Shown: positions 6,884 through 13,918, counted from the stretch's first letter. The stretch is DNA of 64,000 nt from a virus (IMGVR_UViG_3300035670_000082:1-64000); one strand, 5' to 3'. Numbers and translations: made by a program. The notes: generated by a model not told the origin, from the letters alone.

Positions 6884-6920
6884 TACGCACCATAATACGG
6901 ACATTGTGACCTGAAGTCAA
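6884..6920 (-). promoter_or_regulatory. Promoter with bipartite element
   Basis: TTGACT (6915-6920), 17 bp, TATTAT (6892-6897), then GTGCGTA (6884-6890) directly after the -10. GTCACA lies inside the spacer. The bipartite element therefore sits across the core promoter like an operator. Confidence 0.8.
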
Positions 6921-6937
6921 CCCCCTTGACTCAATAA

Positions 6938-6960
6938 AAGTTTGGACTCAATCCAAACTT
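6938..6960. promoter_or_regulatory. Perfect inverted repeat, possible operator
   Basis: AAGTTTGGA-CTCAA-TCCAAACTT, 9-bp arms around a 5-nt centre. It sits between the divergent minus-strand promoter (6920) and the plus-strand block. It may be a repressor site or a hairpin. Confidence 0.6.
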
Positions 6961-6964
6961 GGAC

Positions 6965-6981
6965 GCTTTCCGCCACCGTCA
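6965..6981 (-). repeat. Start-associated 17-mer, orphan copy
   Basis: A perfect 17-mer in a divergent intergenic block, with no downstream minus-strand gene start. Confidence 0.8.
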
Positions 6982-7066
6982 AGAACTCCGACGAACCCCC
7001 ACACACAACCCAAACAAAAAACGACTTTCTCACACACAAACAGAGGACCCCCGTCGCCAACAGCCC

Positions 7067-7083
7067 GCTTTCCGCTACCGTCG
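7067..7083 (-). repeat. Start-associated 17-mer, variant orphan copy
   Basis: Differs by one base in the centre (GGTAGCGG in place of GGTGGCGG). It lies about 100 bases from the previous orphan copy. Confidence 0.7.
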
Positions 7084-7226
7084 AACAAATGAAAACCCGC
7101 CCCCGCACCACCACCCGAAAGTCCCGCCCCAAAACAAGCAGACGCAGTCCCGCCAAACCGCTCGTCGGGCGCATGAAGCGGGACTATGAAGTCCGCCCAC
7201 TCTTGAAGAAGTGGCGGGACTATTGC

Positions 7227-7246
7227 GACCGAACACCTGTTCGGTC
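7227..7246. promoter_or_regulatory. LexA/SOS-box-like palindrome
   Basis: GACCGAACA-CC-TGTTCGGTC has 9-bp perfect arms. The core CGAAC-ACCT-GTTCG fits the actinobacterial LexA box (CGAAC-N4-GTTCG). It ends 4 bases before a TAATGT hexamer, which lies 7 nt before the ATG at 7263. Confidence 0.75.
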
Positions 7247-7262
7247 AACTAATGTCTTGACT

Positions 7263-7643
7263 ATGACATTCAGCAGAACAGACCGTTGGAACATCCACCT
7301 TCAAGCATTGACGCAATACGCGAACAGGACGGGAACCGCGCTCGTTCCGACCACTCACATTGAGCAGGTCGGTGGCAGGAACATCGCTCTCGGCGCGTGG
7401 GTCGCCTACAACCGACAGCAGAAGCGACAGGGAAGGCTCGCGCGTGAGCGCGTTGAGCAACTCTCAGCGTTCGCAGGTTGGGAATGGGACAAGCAGAAAC
7501 CTGGGAAACATGACAATCCTGAGCGTGATGCGCGTATCGCGAGCGAGTATCAGGAAGGCACATCAGCGCGCGACCTAGCGACCAAATACAAGTTGTCGCG
7601 TCAGCGTGTTCATCAGATTGTGAAGCGAACTAAGGTTCGTTGA
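7263..7643 (+). CDS. Helicase-associated domain plus HTH protein
   Basis: The 126-residue protein has a helicase-associated-type domain (WNIHLQALTQYANRTGTALV, then ALGAWVAYNRQQKRQGRL, then LSAFAGWEWD). It ends in a helix-turn-helix (EYQEGTSARDLATKYKLSRQ with RVHQIVKR) like sigma region 4. Both parts are DNA-binding in known proteins. The frame is open back to 6942, but upstream sequence is of the noncoding block type. The ATG at 7263 follows the LexA-like box and a TAATGT hexamer, consistent with a leaderless SOS-controlled transcript. Confidence 0.75.
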   Translation: MTFSRTDRWNIHLQALTQYANRTGTALVPTTHIEQVGGRNIALGAWVAYNRQQKRQGRLARERVEQLSAFAGWEWDKQKPGKHDNPERDARIASEYQEGTSARDLATKYKLSRQRVHQIVKRTKVR

Positions 7644-7957
7644 TGCCTAACGAAAGTTGGAGAACATCAGCACATGGTCGCGGTGATGCCTCATCGCGTT
7701 TCAACACTCCGCAAGTGTACGACCAAGACGACAATGTTCGTGAGCGTATGACCGTCACCAAAGTTGTTGGTGTGATTGTCACTTTCGTTCTCGGACTTGT
7801 CGCGGGTCTTTCGTTCTTTTCTTTTTTCGTCTATCACGGATTGAACGCGCTCGGCGTGAATGTCTCGTGGATTGACTCGCTCGTTGCTTCGTTGTGCTTC
7901 ATCGCAGTCAGATACTTTGACTTGGGTATCTCGACGCGCTTACGGAAACGAGACTAG
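7643..7957 (+). CDS. Membrane protein with two transmembrane helices
   Basis: The 104-residue protein has a polar N-terminus, a first membrane helix (VVGVIVTFVLGLVAGLSFFS) and a second (SLVASLCFIAVRYFDL), ending in a basic tail (STRLRKRD). Its ATG overlaps the stop of the HTH gene (TGATG), so the two are coupled. Small two-helix membrane proteins in phages can be holins or exclusion proteins, but the position away from lysis genes gives no support for either. Confidence 0.75.
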   Translation: MPNESWRTSAHGRGDASSRFNTPQVYDQDDNVRERMTVTKVVGVIVTFVLGLVAGLSFFSFFVYHGLNALGVNVSWIDSLVASLCFIAVRYFDLGISTRLRKRD

Positions 7958-7967
7958 AAACAACGAG

Positions 7968-8006
7968 ACTCGGTGGACATCGCCTACTAGAACGATGCCA
8001 CCGAGT
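7968..8006. terminator. Long hairpin after plus-strand pair
   Basis: ACTCGGTGG-A-CATCG pairs with CGATG-CCACCGAGT (14 bp, one bulge). It is placed just after the stop at 7957. The loop holds CCTACTAGAA. No T-run follows. Confidence 0.55.
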
Positions 8007-8099
8007 TCGTCGGAACGACCGAGGGTGAAAGGAGATGAAAAAGCCCCTCTCGCTCGTCTCTCAGAATAACACACTTGGTAGTGTGCGACTGAAAGGCAA

Positions 8100-8122
8100 G
8101 TTGGGGATTATCTCCCCAACCG
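8100..8122. terminator. Hairpin around the VWA gene stop codon
   Basis: GTTGGGGA-TTATC-TCCCCAAC is a perfect 8-bp stem, and the TAA stop of the minus-strand gene lies in its loop. It can act on both strands at this convergent junction. Confidence 0.6.
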
Positions 8123-9640
8123 CCGACCGTTTAGCCGTTCGTATGTCTGTTGCCAACAAGACGGATACCACTTGCGAGGTTTGCGTCCGTTCTTCAAGTC
8201 TTTGAGAACTTCCACGCCTCGCGCGACATCAGGTGCAACGAACACATTGCCCTTCAACGCTTGCGTCACGCAATCCATTGCGAGGATGTCGTGATAGCCA
8301 CCCCATTGACCGCCGTTGCCGAGACCGTGAACTTGTCCGTCCGTAATCCAAACGACAGGAGTTGACGAGCGTTGCCGTTGCTTGATTGCCCAACGGATTG
8401 CTTCTCCGTCCACTCCGTTGCCACCGTTGCGGTCGGGAAGTTTGTCAACCATGCGACCCTTCTCCGCGAGGATTAGCAAGTTCGGTTTCACATTGTCCCT
8501 GTCTGCGGAATACACCGCGACCGTGCAACCTGGTGCGTTCTCAGTAATCGTGAGAATGTCTTTGTGCGAGAGCGACATCGAGCCACTTCCGTCAATCAAC
8601 ACGACACCGCCGTTGCCTTTGGTTTGTTTGTCAAAGACGCGACGCTCAGGGTCAACGAGCGCGTTGCCGATGCGACGCGGATTGCGACCGATGTTGTTCG
8701 CCGTTCGCTTGCGACCGAGACCGCCCTTAGCGCGACGAGTCAACGGAAGTTTGTGCGTGATGAGTTTGCCCCAAGTTGGGATTGCACCCCTCTCGCGACC
8801 CGCAGGATTTATTTGCTTCGGGTCAATCGGAGCAGGTTTGTCGCCTTGCTTCGCGTTGTTCGCACCGTTGCCTTTCTTGCGAGTCTCTTTGCCTTCGCCT
8901 TCCTGAGTACCGTCGCCGTCCTGAGCGTCGCCCTGAGCGTCGCCGTTCTCGTCGCCGTTCTCCTCGCCGTTCTCGTCCTCATCCTTTGGGGGATTAGCGA
9001 GACGGTCAACCCACTCCGCGATGCGTTCCGTGTGAGAGAAACCGCGCGGAGCAAGACCTGTGCGAGCGTCAACTTCTGTTGATGCCAAGTCACCACCCTT
9101 GTCTGCGTCTTTCATCTCTTTCTCAACACGCTTCACGATGTCGCGCAAGGTTGCGCCCCACGCACGATTGACGCGACGAACACCTGTCAAGAAGTCTTTG
9201 CCACCTCCGCAGATTGCGTAACCGACCGCCGTGTAGACACACGATGCCCAATCGTTGCGTTCTGCGAGCAGAACACCTGACGAAAGTTCGGAACCGTCTG
9301 CGAGGATTGAAACATCGAACCCTGCCTTCTTGACAAGGTAGTTGACGCGCACTTCCTCAACGGTTCGCAACGCGGTCTCGGTAGCGATACCGCGCTCAAT
9401 CCACTTCGGGAAGTCATCCGCAGGGGACACCTTCGCGTGAACCATCTCGTGAGCGCGAACCACGCGGTCAAGTGCCTCGTCGCCGTGCGGAACATTCATC
9501 ACGCGGTCAACGACACTCGTCATCGGTGCGCCACGAACAGGTTTGCACTCTTTGATTGCCCATGCTCCGAGGTCATCTGCCTTGTCCTTTCTCCCCAAGA
9601 GTTCGGGGAGAGGACGGTTGTGCAAGTTTGTCGCGGTCAT
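8108..9640 (-). CDS. VWA-domain protein, CobT-like partner of the AAA+ ATPase
   Basis: About 510 residues. The N-terminal half has AHEMVHAK (residues 63-70), a zincin-like HExxH. An acidic Glu/Asp/Gly linker follows (about 219-250), then a C-terminal von Willebrand A domain with the MIDAS motif DGSGSMS at about 350. This arrangement is that of CobT and other VWA partners of MoxR ATPases. I used ATG 9640 (spacing 6 from GGAGGTGAA); it overlaps the ATPase stop. CobT-type proteins help insert cobalt into corrin rings, but related pairs act as chaperones, so the substrate is open. Confidence 0.85.
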   Translation of the reverse strand: MTATNLHNRPLPELLGRKDKADDLGAWAIKECKPVRGAPMTSVVDRVMNVPHGDEALDRVVRAHEMVHAKVSPADDFPKWIERGIATETALRTVEEVRVNYLVKKAGFDVSILADGSELSSGVLLAERNDWASCVYTAVGYAICGGGKDFLTGVRRVNRAWGATLRDIVKRVEKEMKDADKGGDLASTEVDARTGLAPRGFSHTERIAEWVDRLANPPKDEDENGEENGDENGDAQGDAQDGDGTQEGEGKETRKKGNGANNAKQGDKPAPIDPKQINPAGRERGAIPTWGKLITHKLPLTRRAKGGLGRKRTANNIGRNPRRIGNALVDPERRVFDKQTKGNGGVVLIDGSGSMSLSHKDILTITENAPGCTVAVYSADRDNVKPNLLILAEKGRMVDKLPDRNGGNGVDGEAIRWAIKQRQRSSTPVVWITDGQVHGLGNGGQWGGYHDILAMDCVTQALKGNVFVAPDVARGVEVLKDLKNGRKPRKWYPSCWQQTYERLNGRRLGR

Positions 9641-10377
9641 CACTTCACCTCCAACTTGTCAATCGCGATTGCGTCCAACACCGACTTTGCGTTCTTGCCG
9701 AACACGAGTCGTGCGCCTTCCTCGTCGCCCAACGACTTGCGGAGTTTGTCAAACGCATAGAAGGTTCGGAGCGAGATGCGCCGTTCCCCTGCGTCTGCCA
9801 TACGCACCGCGTAGTTGCGTAGGTCGGGAGAGAGTTTTTCCAATGCGTCAGGATGCGGTTGGTTGATGCGGATTGCGACAGGGAACCTGTCCTTCAACGC
9901 CTCAGGTAGTTCATCCATTTGTTCGATGTTCGTGGTCATGATGACCGAGAAACCGTCGCGCGGTCGCACGATACGACCGTTCTCAGGATGTTCCCACTTC
10001 GCTGACTCAGGTGAGTCGGTCATCGCGAGCAAGGTTGCGAACACATCGCCACCTGCCTTGTCAATCTCGTCAACAACGAGACGACCACCGCGTTCACCGT
10101 CGCCCTGCCACGCCTTGATAGCGGAGCCTTCGTTCCAAGTCCACGCGCCTTGCGCGTTCGGGAAGAAGTGTCCTGTCACATCCGCGTTGGTCATGTCCTC
10201 GGTGCAGATGAGTCGCCACGCGCCTGCGTTGACATCTCCGTAGTTGAGACCTGCGTAGGTCTTGCCTGTCCCTGGGGGACCGAACAAGATGATGCGGTCA
10301 ACACCTGCGTTGATTGCGTCCTCAACATCCTTCCAACATTGTGGAAGGTCTTGACGACCCTTTGCTTGATTAGCCAT
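9640..10377 (-). CDS. MoxR/CobS-like AAA+ ATPase
   Basis: The 245-residue ATPase has Walker A GPPGTGKT at 33-40, Walker B RLVVDEID at about 99-106, a sensor-like IMTTN and an arginine-finger region (LKDRFPVAI). The segment FFPNAQGAWTWNEGSAIKAW is typical of the CbbQ/CobS/MoxR group. It sits directly upstream of the VWA gene with overlapping ends, the usual pairing. A bipartite promoter with full leader hairpin precedes it. It is predicted to remodel a protein or load metal with its partner. Confidence 0.9.
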   Translation of the reverse strand: MANQAKGRQDLPQCWKDVEDAINAGVDRIILFGPPGTGKTYAGLNYGDVNAGAWRLICTEDMTNADVTGHFFPNAQGAWTWNEGSAIKAWQGDGERGGRLVVDEIDKAGGDVFATLLAMTDSPESAKWEHPENGRIVRPRDGFSVIMTTNIEQMDELPEALKDRFPVAIRINQPHPDALEKLSPDLRNYAVRMADAGERRISLRTFYAFDKLRKSLGDEEGARLVFGKNAKSVLDAIAIDKLEVK

Positions 10378-10380
10378 TGT

Positions 10381-10460
10381 TATCTCTTTTTCTTTCTCCG
10401 ACTTTTGTCGGGCTAGTAGTTTGTGTTGGTATTACTACGCACGAACTTTCGTTCGTGTGT
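10381..10460 (-). promoter_or_regulatory. Bipartite element and hairpin leader (ATPase/VWA operon)
   Basis: ACACAC (10455-10460), 12 bases, GTGCGTAGTAATA, then CAAACTACTAG (10413-10423), then hairpin CCGAC-TTTT-GTCGG (10398-10411), then an A/G-rich ribosome binding region. The spacer is palindromic, CGAAC-GAAA-GTTCG, matching the LexA core pattern. Confidence 0.8.
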
Positions 10461-10539
10461 CTTGCTTTCTGACCACCACCTTACGGCAGGGGTGTTACAC
10501 GGTTTCGTGGGGGGATTGACCCCCCACACCGTGCCTAGT

Positions 10540-10944
10540 TCACGCAACCTTTCGCGCCTTCTTGACTTCCGCGCCTTGCGCGTCCACTTCGTACACGCGG
10601 ATTGCCTCGACCTCGGTCTCGGTCGTGACCGCGCCTGCGACATCGTGCTTGATGTCTCCGAGAGCGACCGCCGACTTGAACTTCGTTCCGTCAACCGTGA
10701 CCTTCGTGACCTTCTTGAATAGTTTGTCGGACACGAGACCCTTCAACGCTTCCACGCTGTAAGTGTTTCGGATTGACTTGATGAGCGACACTTTCTTGCC
10801 GTTCACGATGTTGAAGTCCACACCGTTCTGTGCGAACGATTGCTTCAAGAGAGCCTCCGCTTGCGCGAGAGCCTTCTCTGCGGTCTCCACCGCCTCGCGC
10901 TTTGCGAGATAGTCGCTCGTGAGAGCCGTGATGTTGTGCTTCAT
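10540..10944 (-). CDS. Hypothetical protein with N-terminal coiled coil
   Basis: 134 residues. The first 50 are a heptad-rich helix (LAKREAVETAEKALAQAEAL), then strands and a basic segment (KLFKKVTKVTVDGTKFKSAV). This layout is common for phage early accessory proteins. A single-gene unit with a full bipartite leader. No family name can be given. Confidence 0.8.
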   Translation of the reverse strand: MKHNITALTSDYLAKREAVETAEKALAQAEALLKQSFAQNGVDFNIVNGKKVSLIKSIRNTYSVEALKGLVSDKLFKKVTKVTVDGTKFKSAVALGDIKHDVAGAVTTETEVEAIRVYEVDAQGAEVKKARKVA

Positions 10945-11020
10945 TTTGTTTCTTGCCTTTCCCGACTTTCGTCGGCTAGTAGTTTGTATCTCTATTACGC
11001 ACGAACTTTCGTTCGTGTGA
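10945..11020 (-). promoter_or_regulatory. Bipartite element and hairpin leader
   Basis: TCACAC (11015-11020), 12 bases, GTGCGTAATA (10993-11002), CTACTAG leader (10976-10986 reversed), hairpin CCGAC-TTTC-GTCGG (10962-10975). The spacer again reads CGAAC-GAAA-GTTCG. Confidence 0.8.
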
Positions 11021-11101
11021 TGTCCTTCTTGCTATCCACATTAGGGAAGGGGTGTTACACGGTTTCCCGTTTCTGTCCCCACCACTCGGTGGCACTATTA
11101 C

Positions 11102-11138
11102 TACGCACAATAATACGGCAAGTGTGATGAGAAGTCAA
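11102..11138 (-). promoter_or_regulatory. Second, upstream promoter with bipartite element
   Basis: TTGACT (11133-11138), 17 bp, TATTAT (11110-11115), then GTGCGTA (11102-11108), with TCACAC (11122-11127) in the spacer. It lies about 90 bases upstream of the 10945-11020 element, so the 10944 gene seems to have tandem promoters. Confidence 0.8.
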
Positions 11139-11346
11139 GAGACGCTCGTCACACCGAAGTTACCGAGCGGTAAGTTACCGAACGGTAACAAACGCACCAA
11201 CAAACCCGACCTGCGCTCGCTTTCCGCCACCGTCACGAAACACGCACACACGCGCACGCGCAGGCGCGCCCGCCCGCGAGAAGTCCCGCACCACAAGCAC
11301 ACACACAACAGCCCCGCTACCGCGCGCGAAACGCGGGACTCACAAG
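11139..11346. other. Noncoding block with orphan 17-mer and inverted repeat
   Basis: No gene is seen. It contains direct repeats of GGTAAGTTACCGAACGGTAA type (11160-11190), an orphan start-associated 17-mer (11219-11235), and AGTCCCGC (11282-11289) facing GCGGGACT (11333-11340). Composition is C/A-rich with CACACGCGCACGCGC runs. Confidence 0.6.
11219..11235 (-). repeat. Start-associated 17-mer, orphan copy
   Basis: A perfect 17-mer with no start codon at normal spacing on the minus strand. Confidence 0.8.
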
Positions 11347-11544
11347 TCAGAACAGGGTGATTTGGTCTCGGGACTGTGGAGAGTCGACACACATCTTGTG
11401 TGCGTAGCCGACGGGGGCAGAAGGGTTCTTGACTGAGCCGACAACGCGGTCGCCTTTCCACTCAACCCACCCGACGACCTTCACTACGGTCGCCATAGTC
11501 GCGGTGTCTAGTTCGTCCCCACACAGGGTACAGGTCACTTTCAC
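11347..11544 (-). CDS. Small zinc-binding protein, 65 residues
   Basis: An N-terminal CTLCGDEL gives one CxxC pair; a second metal site may use AHKMC near residue 50. The middle is a beta hairpin (KVVGWVEWKGDRVVGSVKN). GTG start, last gene of a tight minus-strand cluster that begins at 13148. Function is unknown. Confidence 0.75.
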   Translation of the reverse strand: MKVTCTLCGDELDTATMATVVKVVGWVEWKGDRVVGSVKNPSAPVGYAHKMCVDSPQSRDQITLF

Positions 11545-11554
11545 GCCCTACACC

Positions 11555-11716
11555 TTACTCGGTTAGTGTCGTGCTTGCTTTCTCGCCCTCGCTCATCAGG
11601 TACAGCCTGATGTCCAACAGCAGGTCGGTCATCTCCTTAGCGGATACCAAGTCGCGCCCTGAGATTTCTCTCAAAGCGTTGTCCACAAGTTCTGTTGCCT
11701 TGCTTTGCTCGGTCAT
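11555..11716 (-). CDS. Small helical protein, 53 residues
   Basis: Reads MTEQSKATELVDNALREISG, then two further helices (DLVSAKEMTDLLLDIRLYLM). Short all-helical proteins of this type often bind another protein. Its ATG overlaps the upstream stop (ATGA, 11713-11716) and its stop lies 11 bases before the next start, so it is in the same operon. Confidence 0.75.
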   Translation of the reverse strand: MTEQSKATELVDNALREISGRDLVSAKEMTDLLLDIRLYLMSEGEKASTTLTE

Positions 11717-11892
11717 ACAGGTTCCTCTATCGGTAAATAGTTTATCGCATACTCAACGGTGTGAGCGCGACACACAACATGGTCGTTGTATTTGGAGAGT
11801 CGTGTGACGCAACCTTCCATAGCGCACACACGGTTTCCTCGCGCGTCAAACACGGGGTCGAGTTCTTTGCGTGTTTCTTTCTTCTTGGTCAT
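11713..11892 (-). CDS. Small zinc-finger protein, 59 residues
   Basis: Start ATG 11892 behind AAGAGGTGAAGGT. Basic N-terminus (TKKKETRKELD), then CAMEGCVTRLSKYNDHVVCRAH, a Cys-Cys-Cys-His group fitting a treble-clef or zinc-ribbon knuckle as in small phage zinc-finger proteins. Coupled to its neighbours by 4-base overlaps. Confidence 0.8.
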   Translation of the reverse strand: MTKKKETRKELDPVFDARGNRVCAMEGCVTRLSKYNDHVVCRAHTVEYAINYLPIEEPV

Positions 11893-12128
11893 ACCTTCAC
11901 CTCTTTGTCGAACTTGTCGTCGAGAGCCTTGATAATCGCGTTGTCGCGTTCCAACAGCCACTCCTCGCTTGGTGTAGCGGAAATCCACTCGTCTCCCGTC
12001 CAAATACAACCTTCGGGGAAACGAGCCTGCGCCGTATCGCCGTCTATGCGAAACGAGATGTTGCCTTCCTCGTCTGCGATGCCGACCACCACGAAGTAGT
12101 GCTCGGTGTGCTGATGTTGATTACTCAT
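11889..12128 (-). CDS. Hypothetical protein, 79 residues
   Basis: Start ATG 12128 (GGAGAACAAGTA before it) overlaps the stop of the upstream gene. Strand-rich N-terminus (HYFVVVGIADEEGNISFRID), then WTGDEWISATPSEEW and a C-terminal helix. This looks like a compact beta-sandwich plus helix. No family is recognised. Confidence 0.75.
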   Translation of the reverse strand: MSNQHQHTEHYFVVVGIADEEGNISFRIDGDTAQARFPEGCIWTGDEWISATPSEEWLLERDNAIIKALDDKFDKEVKV

Positions 12129-12400
12129 TACTTGTTCTCCTCTGCTAGTTGTTCTGTTGCTTTCTCCGTGTAGTACTTGATGAAGTCGTACATCTTCTCC
12201 GAGATGTTGTCTGACCACGCCGACGAATCACGCGCCATGAGTTCCAACGCGCGAGTCCACTCCTTCTTTGTGAGCGGTATGTCGTCGTCCTTGTCGGGGT
12301 CATACTTGGGGAACAGGTCTCTGTCCCACCATGCGATGACGATTTCCTCGTTCGGTGAATACTTCTCTTGCAGGTGTTCTACGATGTCTGAAATCTTCAT
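12128..12400 (-). CDS. Hypothetical protein, 90 residues
   Basis: Starts MKISDIVEHLQEKYSPNEEI and continues VIAWWDRDLF. This N-terminus recurs in short phage and plasmid proteins of unknown role. The C-terminal half is helical (WTRALELMARDSSAW, then SEKMYDFIKYYTEKATEQL). Good ribosome binding site (GGAAGGAACTCAACAA). Part of the coupled cluster. Confidence 0.8.
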   Translation of the reverse strand: MKISDIVEHLQEKYSPNEEIVIAWWDRDLFPKYDPDKDDDIPLTKKEWTRALELMARDSSAWSDNISEKMYDFIKYYTEKATEQLAEENK

Positions 12401-12852
12401 TTGTTGAGTTCCTTCCATGTTTCTTCGTCGTTGATAAGTGCCTGAGCCTGCTCTACTGCTTCCACGATGTCGTGGTGTACAGCGTTGAGCCAACCCTGCT
12501 CAGGGTCGTTTGGTGCGTCTGCGTACAGGTCGAACCAAGTGTTGTTCACCCACTCCAAACGCTCCTCCTCGTTCGCTTTCGCGAGAAGTTCGTCGTTCGT
12601 GAGACCTGCTTCCAACAGCCTGTCCACATACCTGATGACTTCGGGGTCGTCACCTCGGTCGCGCGCCTCTTTCGTTTCCCACAAGTGGATACGCATCTCG
12701 CCGTCGCAGTAGACGGAGATAGTTCTGTCTTGCGTCTTGTCGGTCACGGTTGCCACGAGTTCGTGTCCGTAGTCGCCGACGAAGAACGCCGAGTCGCGCA
12801 TCGGTTTCTTGTTGTCGTCCTCAATGGGAAGGTGGTATTGGGTGGTAATCAC
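12397..12852 (-). CDS. Hypothetical protein, 151 residues
   Basis: GTG start overlaps the upstream stop (GTGA). N-terminal beta region (FFVGDYGHELVATVTDKTQD, then ISVYCDGEMRIHLWE), then acidic helices rich in Glu and Trp. The opening resembles the FVGDYF motif of the paralogous pair at 16368 and 16921, so distant relationship is possible. Confidence 0.75.
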   Translation of the reverse strand: MITTQYHLPIEDDNKKPMRDSAFFVGDYGHELVATVTDKTQDRTISVYCDGEMRIHLWETKEARDRGDDPEVIRYVDRLLEAGLTNDELLAKANEEERLEWVNNTWFDLYADAPNDPEQGWLNAVHHDIVEAVEQAQALINDEETWKELNK

Positions 12853-13148
12853 TTGCTACCCCCCATACCGAACACGATGCCTGCGCCTGAGCCATGCTCA
12901 CGCATCTGCTTGCTGAACTCGGTGAACTCCAACGACTCAATAATCGTGAGTCGTTCCAACTCCTCGGACTTGTCAAACTCGTCAAGGTCTGCTTGTGTCC
13001 AATGGGAGATGTCCACGAACGCATGGGTGTTCTCCTCCTCACCTGCGGTGAGCGAGTGGTTCGGGGGTAGCGTTTCGTACGCGACCCAAGTGTTGTCCTC
13101 CAAGTTGTAGAACAGGAACGCTTGTTCCCATTTGTCTATGCTGTTCAT
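12849..13148 (-). CDS. Hypothetical protein, 99 residues
   Basis: First gene of the seven-gene cluster 13148-11347. Begins MNSIDKWEQAFLFYNLEDNT with strand pairs (AFLFYNLEDNTWVAYETL), then helices, ending in a glycine-rich tail (GSGAGIVFGMGGSK). It is preceded by a bipartite element and leader hairpin. No family is recognised. Confidence 0.75.
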   Translation of the reverse strand: MNSIDKWEQAFLFYNLEDNTWVAYETLPPNHSLTAGEEENTHAFVDISHWTQADLDEFDKSEELERLTIIESLEFTEFSKQMREHGSGAGIVFGMGGSK

Positions 13149-13224
13149 TATTTGCTCTTTCTCCGACCTCTCGGTCGGGCTAGTAGGTGTTGTTATTACT
13201 ACGCACGATAACTCAGGGGTGTGA
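13149..13224 (-). promoter_or_regulatory. Bipartite element and hairpin leader (13148 cluster)
   Basis: TCACAC (13219-13224), 12 bases, GTGCGTAGTAATA (from 13206), CTACTAG (13180-13186), hairpin CCGACC-TCTC-GGTCGG (13163-13178). The TCACAC half lies inside the last codons of the upstream gene. Confidence 0.8.
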
Positions 13225-13383
13225 CGCGGTGTCTTCTTCCGATAGGAACACTTCGCGAGCGTCCTCTATGTATCGGTAGACGATGCCGTAGTCACCTATC
13301 GGTAGTGCTACCCCTTGCGCTTCTAACTCCTGAAATACGGAGTGGACATAATCCAACTCCCAAGCGTGTTTGGTGTTGCTCAT
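13213..13383 (-). CDS. Small hypothetical protein, 56 residues
   Basis: Start ATG 13383 (GGCGGAGAAGAA before it) overlaps the stop of the upstream gene. Reads MSNTKHAWELDYVHSVFQEL, then an acidic C-terminus. Its 3' end overlaps the promoter of the next unit. Function is unknown. Confidence 0.7.
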   Translation of the reverse strand: MSNTKHAWELDYVHSVFQELEAQGVALPIGDYGIVYRYIEDAREVFLSEEDTASHP

Positions 13384-13799
13384 TTCTTCTCCGCCTTTCG
13401 GTCTGCCTGCGGGTCGCGGACTTCGTATGTCCACCCGTCGCTCTCGCGGAAGATGTCAGGTCGGTCGCCAACGACCGTGCGTACGGTGTGTATCGGTACG
13501 CCTGTCGCTTCTGCGATGTCTTTCGTTGTGACTTGTTGGTAAAGGTTCTCTTTCGCCCATGCGAGAATAATGCTCTTGTTGTCGGGTCGACCTTTGTAGT
13601 AGCAACCGTCGTTGTCGCGTACCCAACCTTCGCTGAGTTTGGAGTTAGCGAGAAGTTCTTTGCGTACTGCCAACGGAACGAGATGCTGAATACGGGAAGG
13701 AACTTTGACGATGTAGACGGGTCTGCCGTACTCGCTAATCGCTTCCGCCAAGATGCGTGTCGCTTCTGCGACTTCGTTGTTTGTTTCGGTTGTATCCAT
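13380..13799 (-). CDS. DNA-binding protein with C-terminal winged helix
   Basis: 139 residues. The C-terminal 60 (TTKDIAEATGVPIHTVRTVV, then FRESDGWTYEVRDP) fit a helix-turn-helix with a wing. The first 70 residues are mixed helix/strand (ILAEAISEYGRPVYIVKVPS). A transcription regulator is the simplest reading. Tandem promoters lie upstream, one with the bipartite element. Confidence 0.75.
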   Translation of the reverse strand: MDTTETNNEVAEATRILAEAISEYGRPVYIVKVPSRIQHLVPLAVRKELLANSKLSEGWVRDNDGCYYKGRPDNKSIILAWAKENLYQQVTTKDIAEATGVPIHTVRTVVGDRPDIFRESDGWTYEVRDPQADRKAEKK

Positions 13800-13864
13800 T
13801 TGTTTCTCCTAGTAGTGGCTCGGTGGTTGATACTTCTATTACGCACAATACGAGCGGGGTGTGA
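13800..13864 (-). promoter_or_regulatory. Bipartite element and short leader
   Basis: TCACAC (13859-13864), 12 bases, GTGCGTAATA (13837-13846), CTACTAG near 13809-13815. No clear hairpin stem, unlike its relatives. Confidence 0.75.
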
Positions 13865-13889
13865 CATGGTTGTCTCACCTGCTACTTAC

Positions 13890-13918
13890 ATAATAGGGTA
13901 ATAGACACGGCAAGTCAA
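13890..13918 (-). promoter_or_regulatory. Canonical promoter upstream of the HTH gene
   Basis: TTGACT (13913-13918), 17 bp, TATTAT (13890-13895). It fires toward the bipartite element at 13837-13864, giving a tandem arrangement like that at 11102-11138. Confidence 0.75.

Noticed and set aside
6942-7262. N-terminal extension of the HTH gene
   Set aside because: It contains two orphan 17-mers and inverted GCGGGACT copies, which are typical of noncoding blocks, and the LexA-like box would then lie inside the gene. The later ATG fits a promoter.
8035-8208. Possible 57-codon plus-strand ORF starting MKKPLSLVSQ after AAAGGAG
   Set aside because: The ribosome binding site is too close to the ATG, and most of it is antisense to the VWA gene and includes the terminator hairpin.
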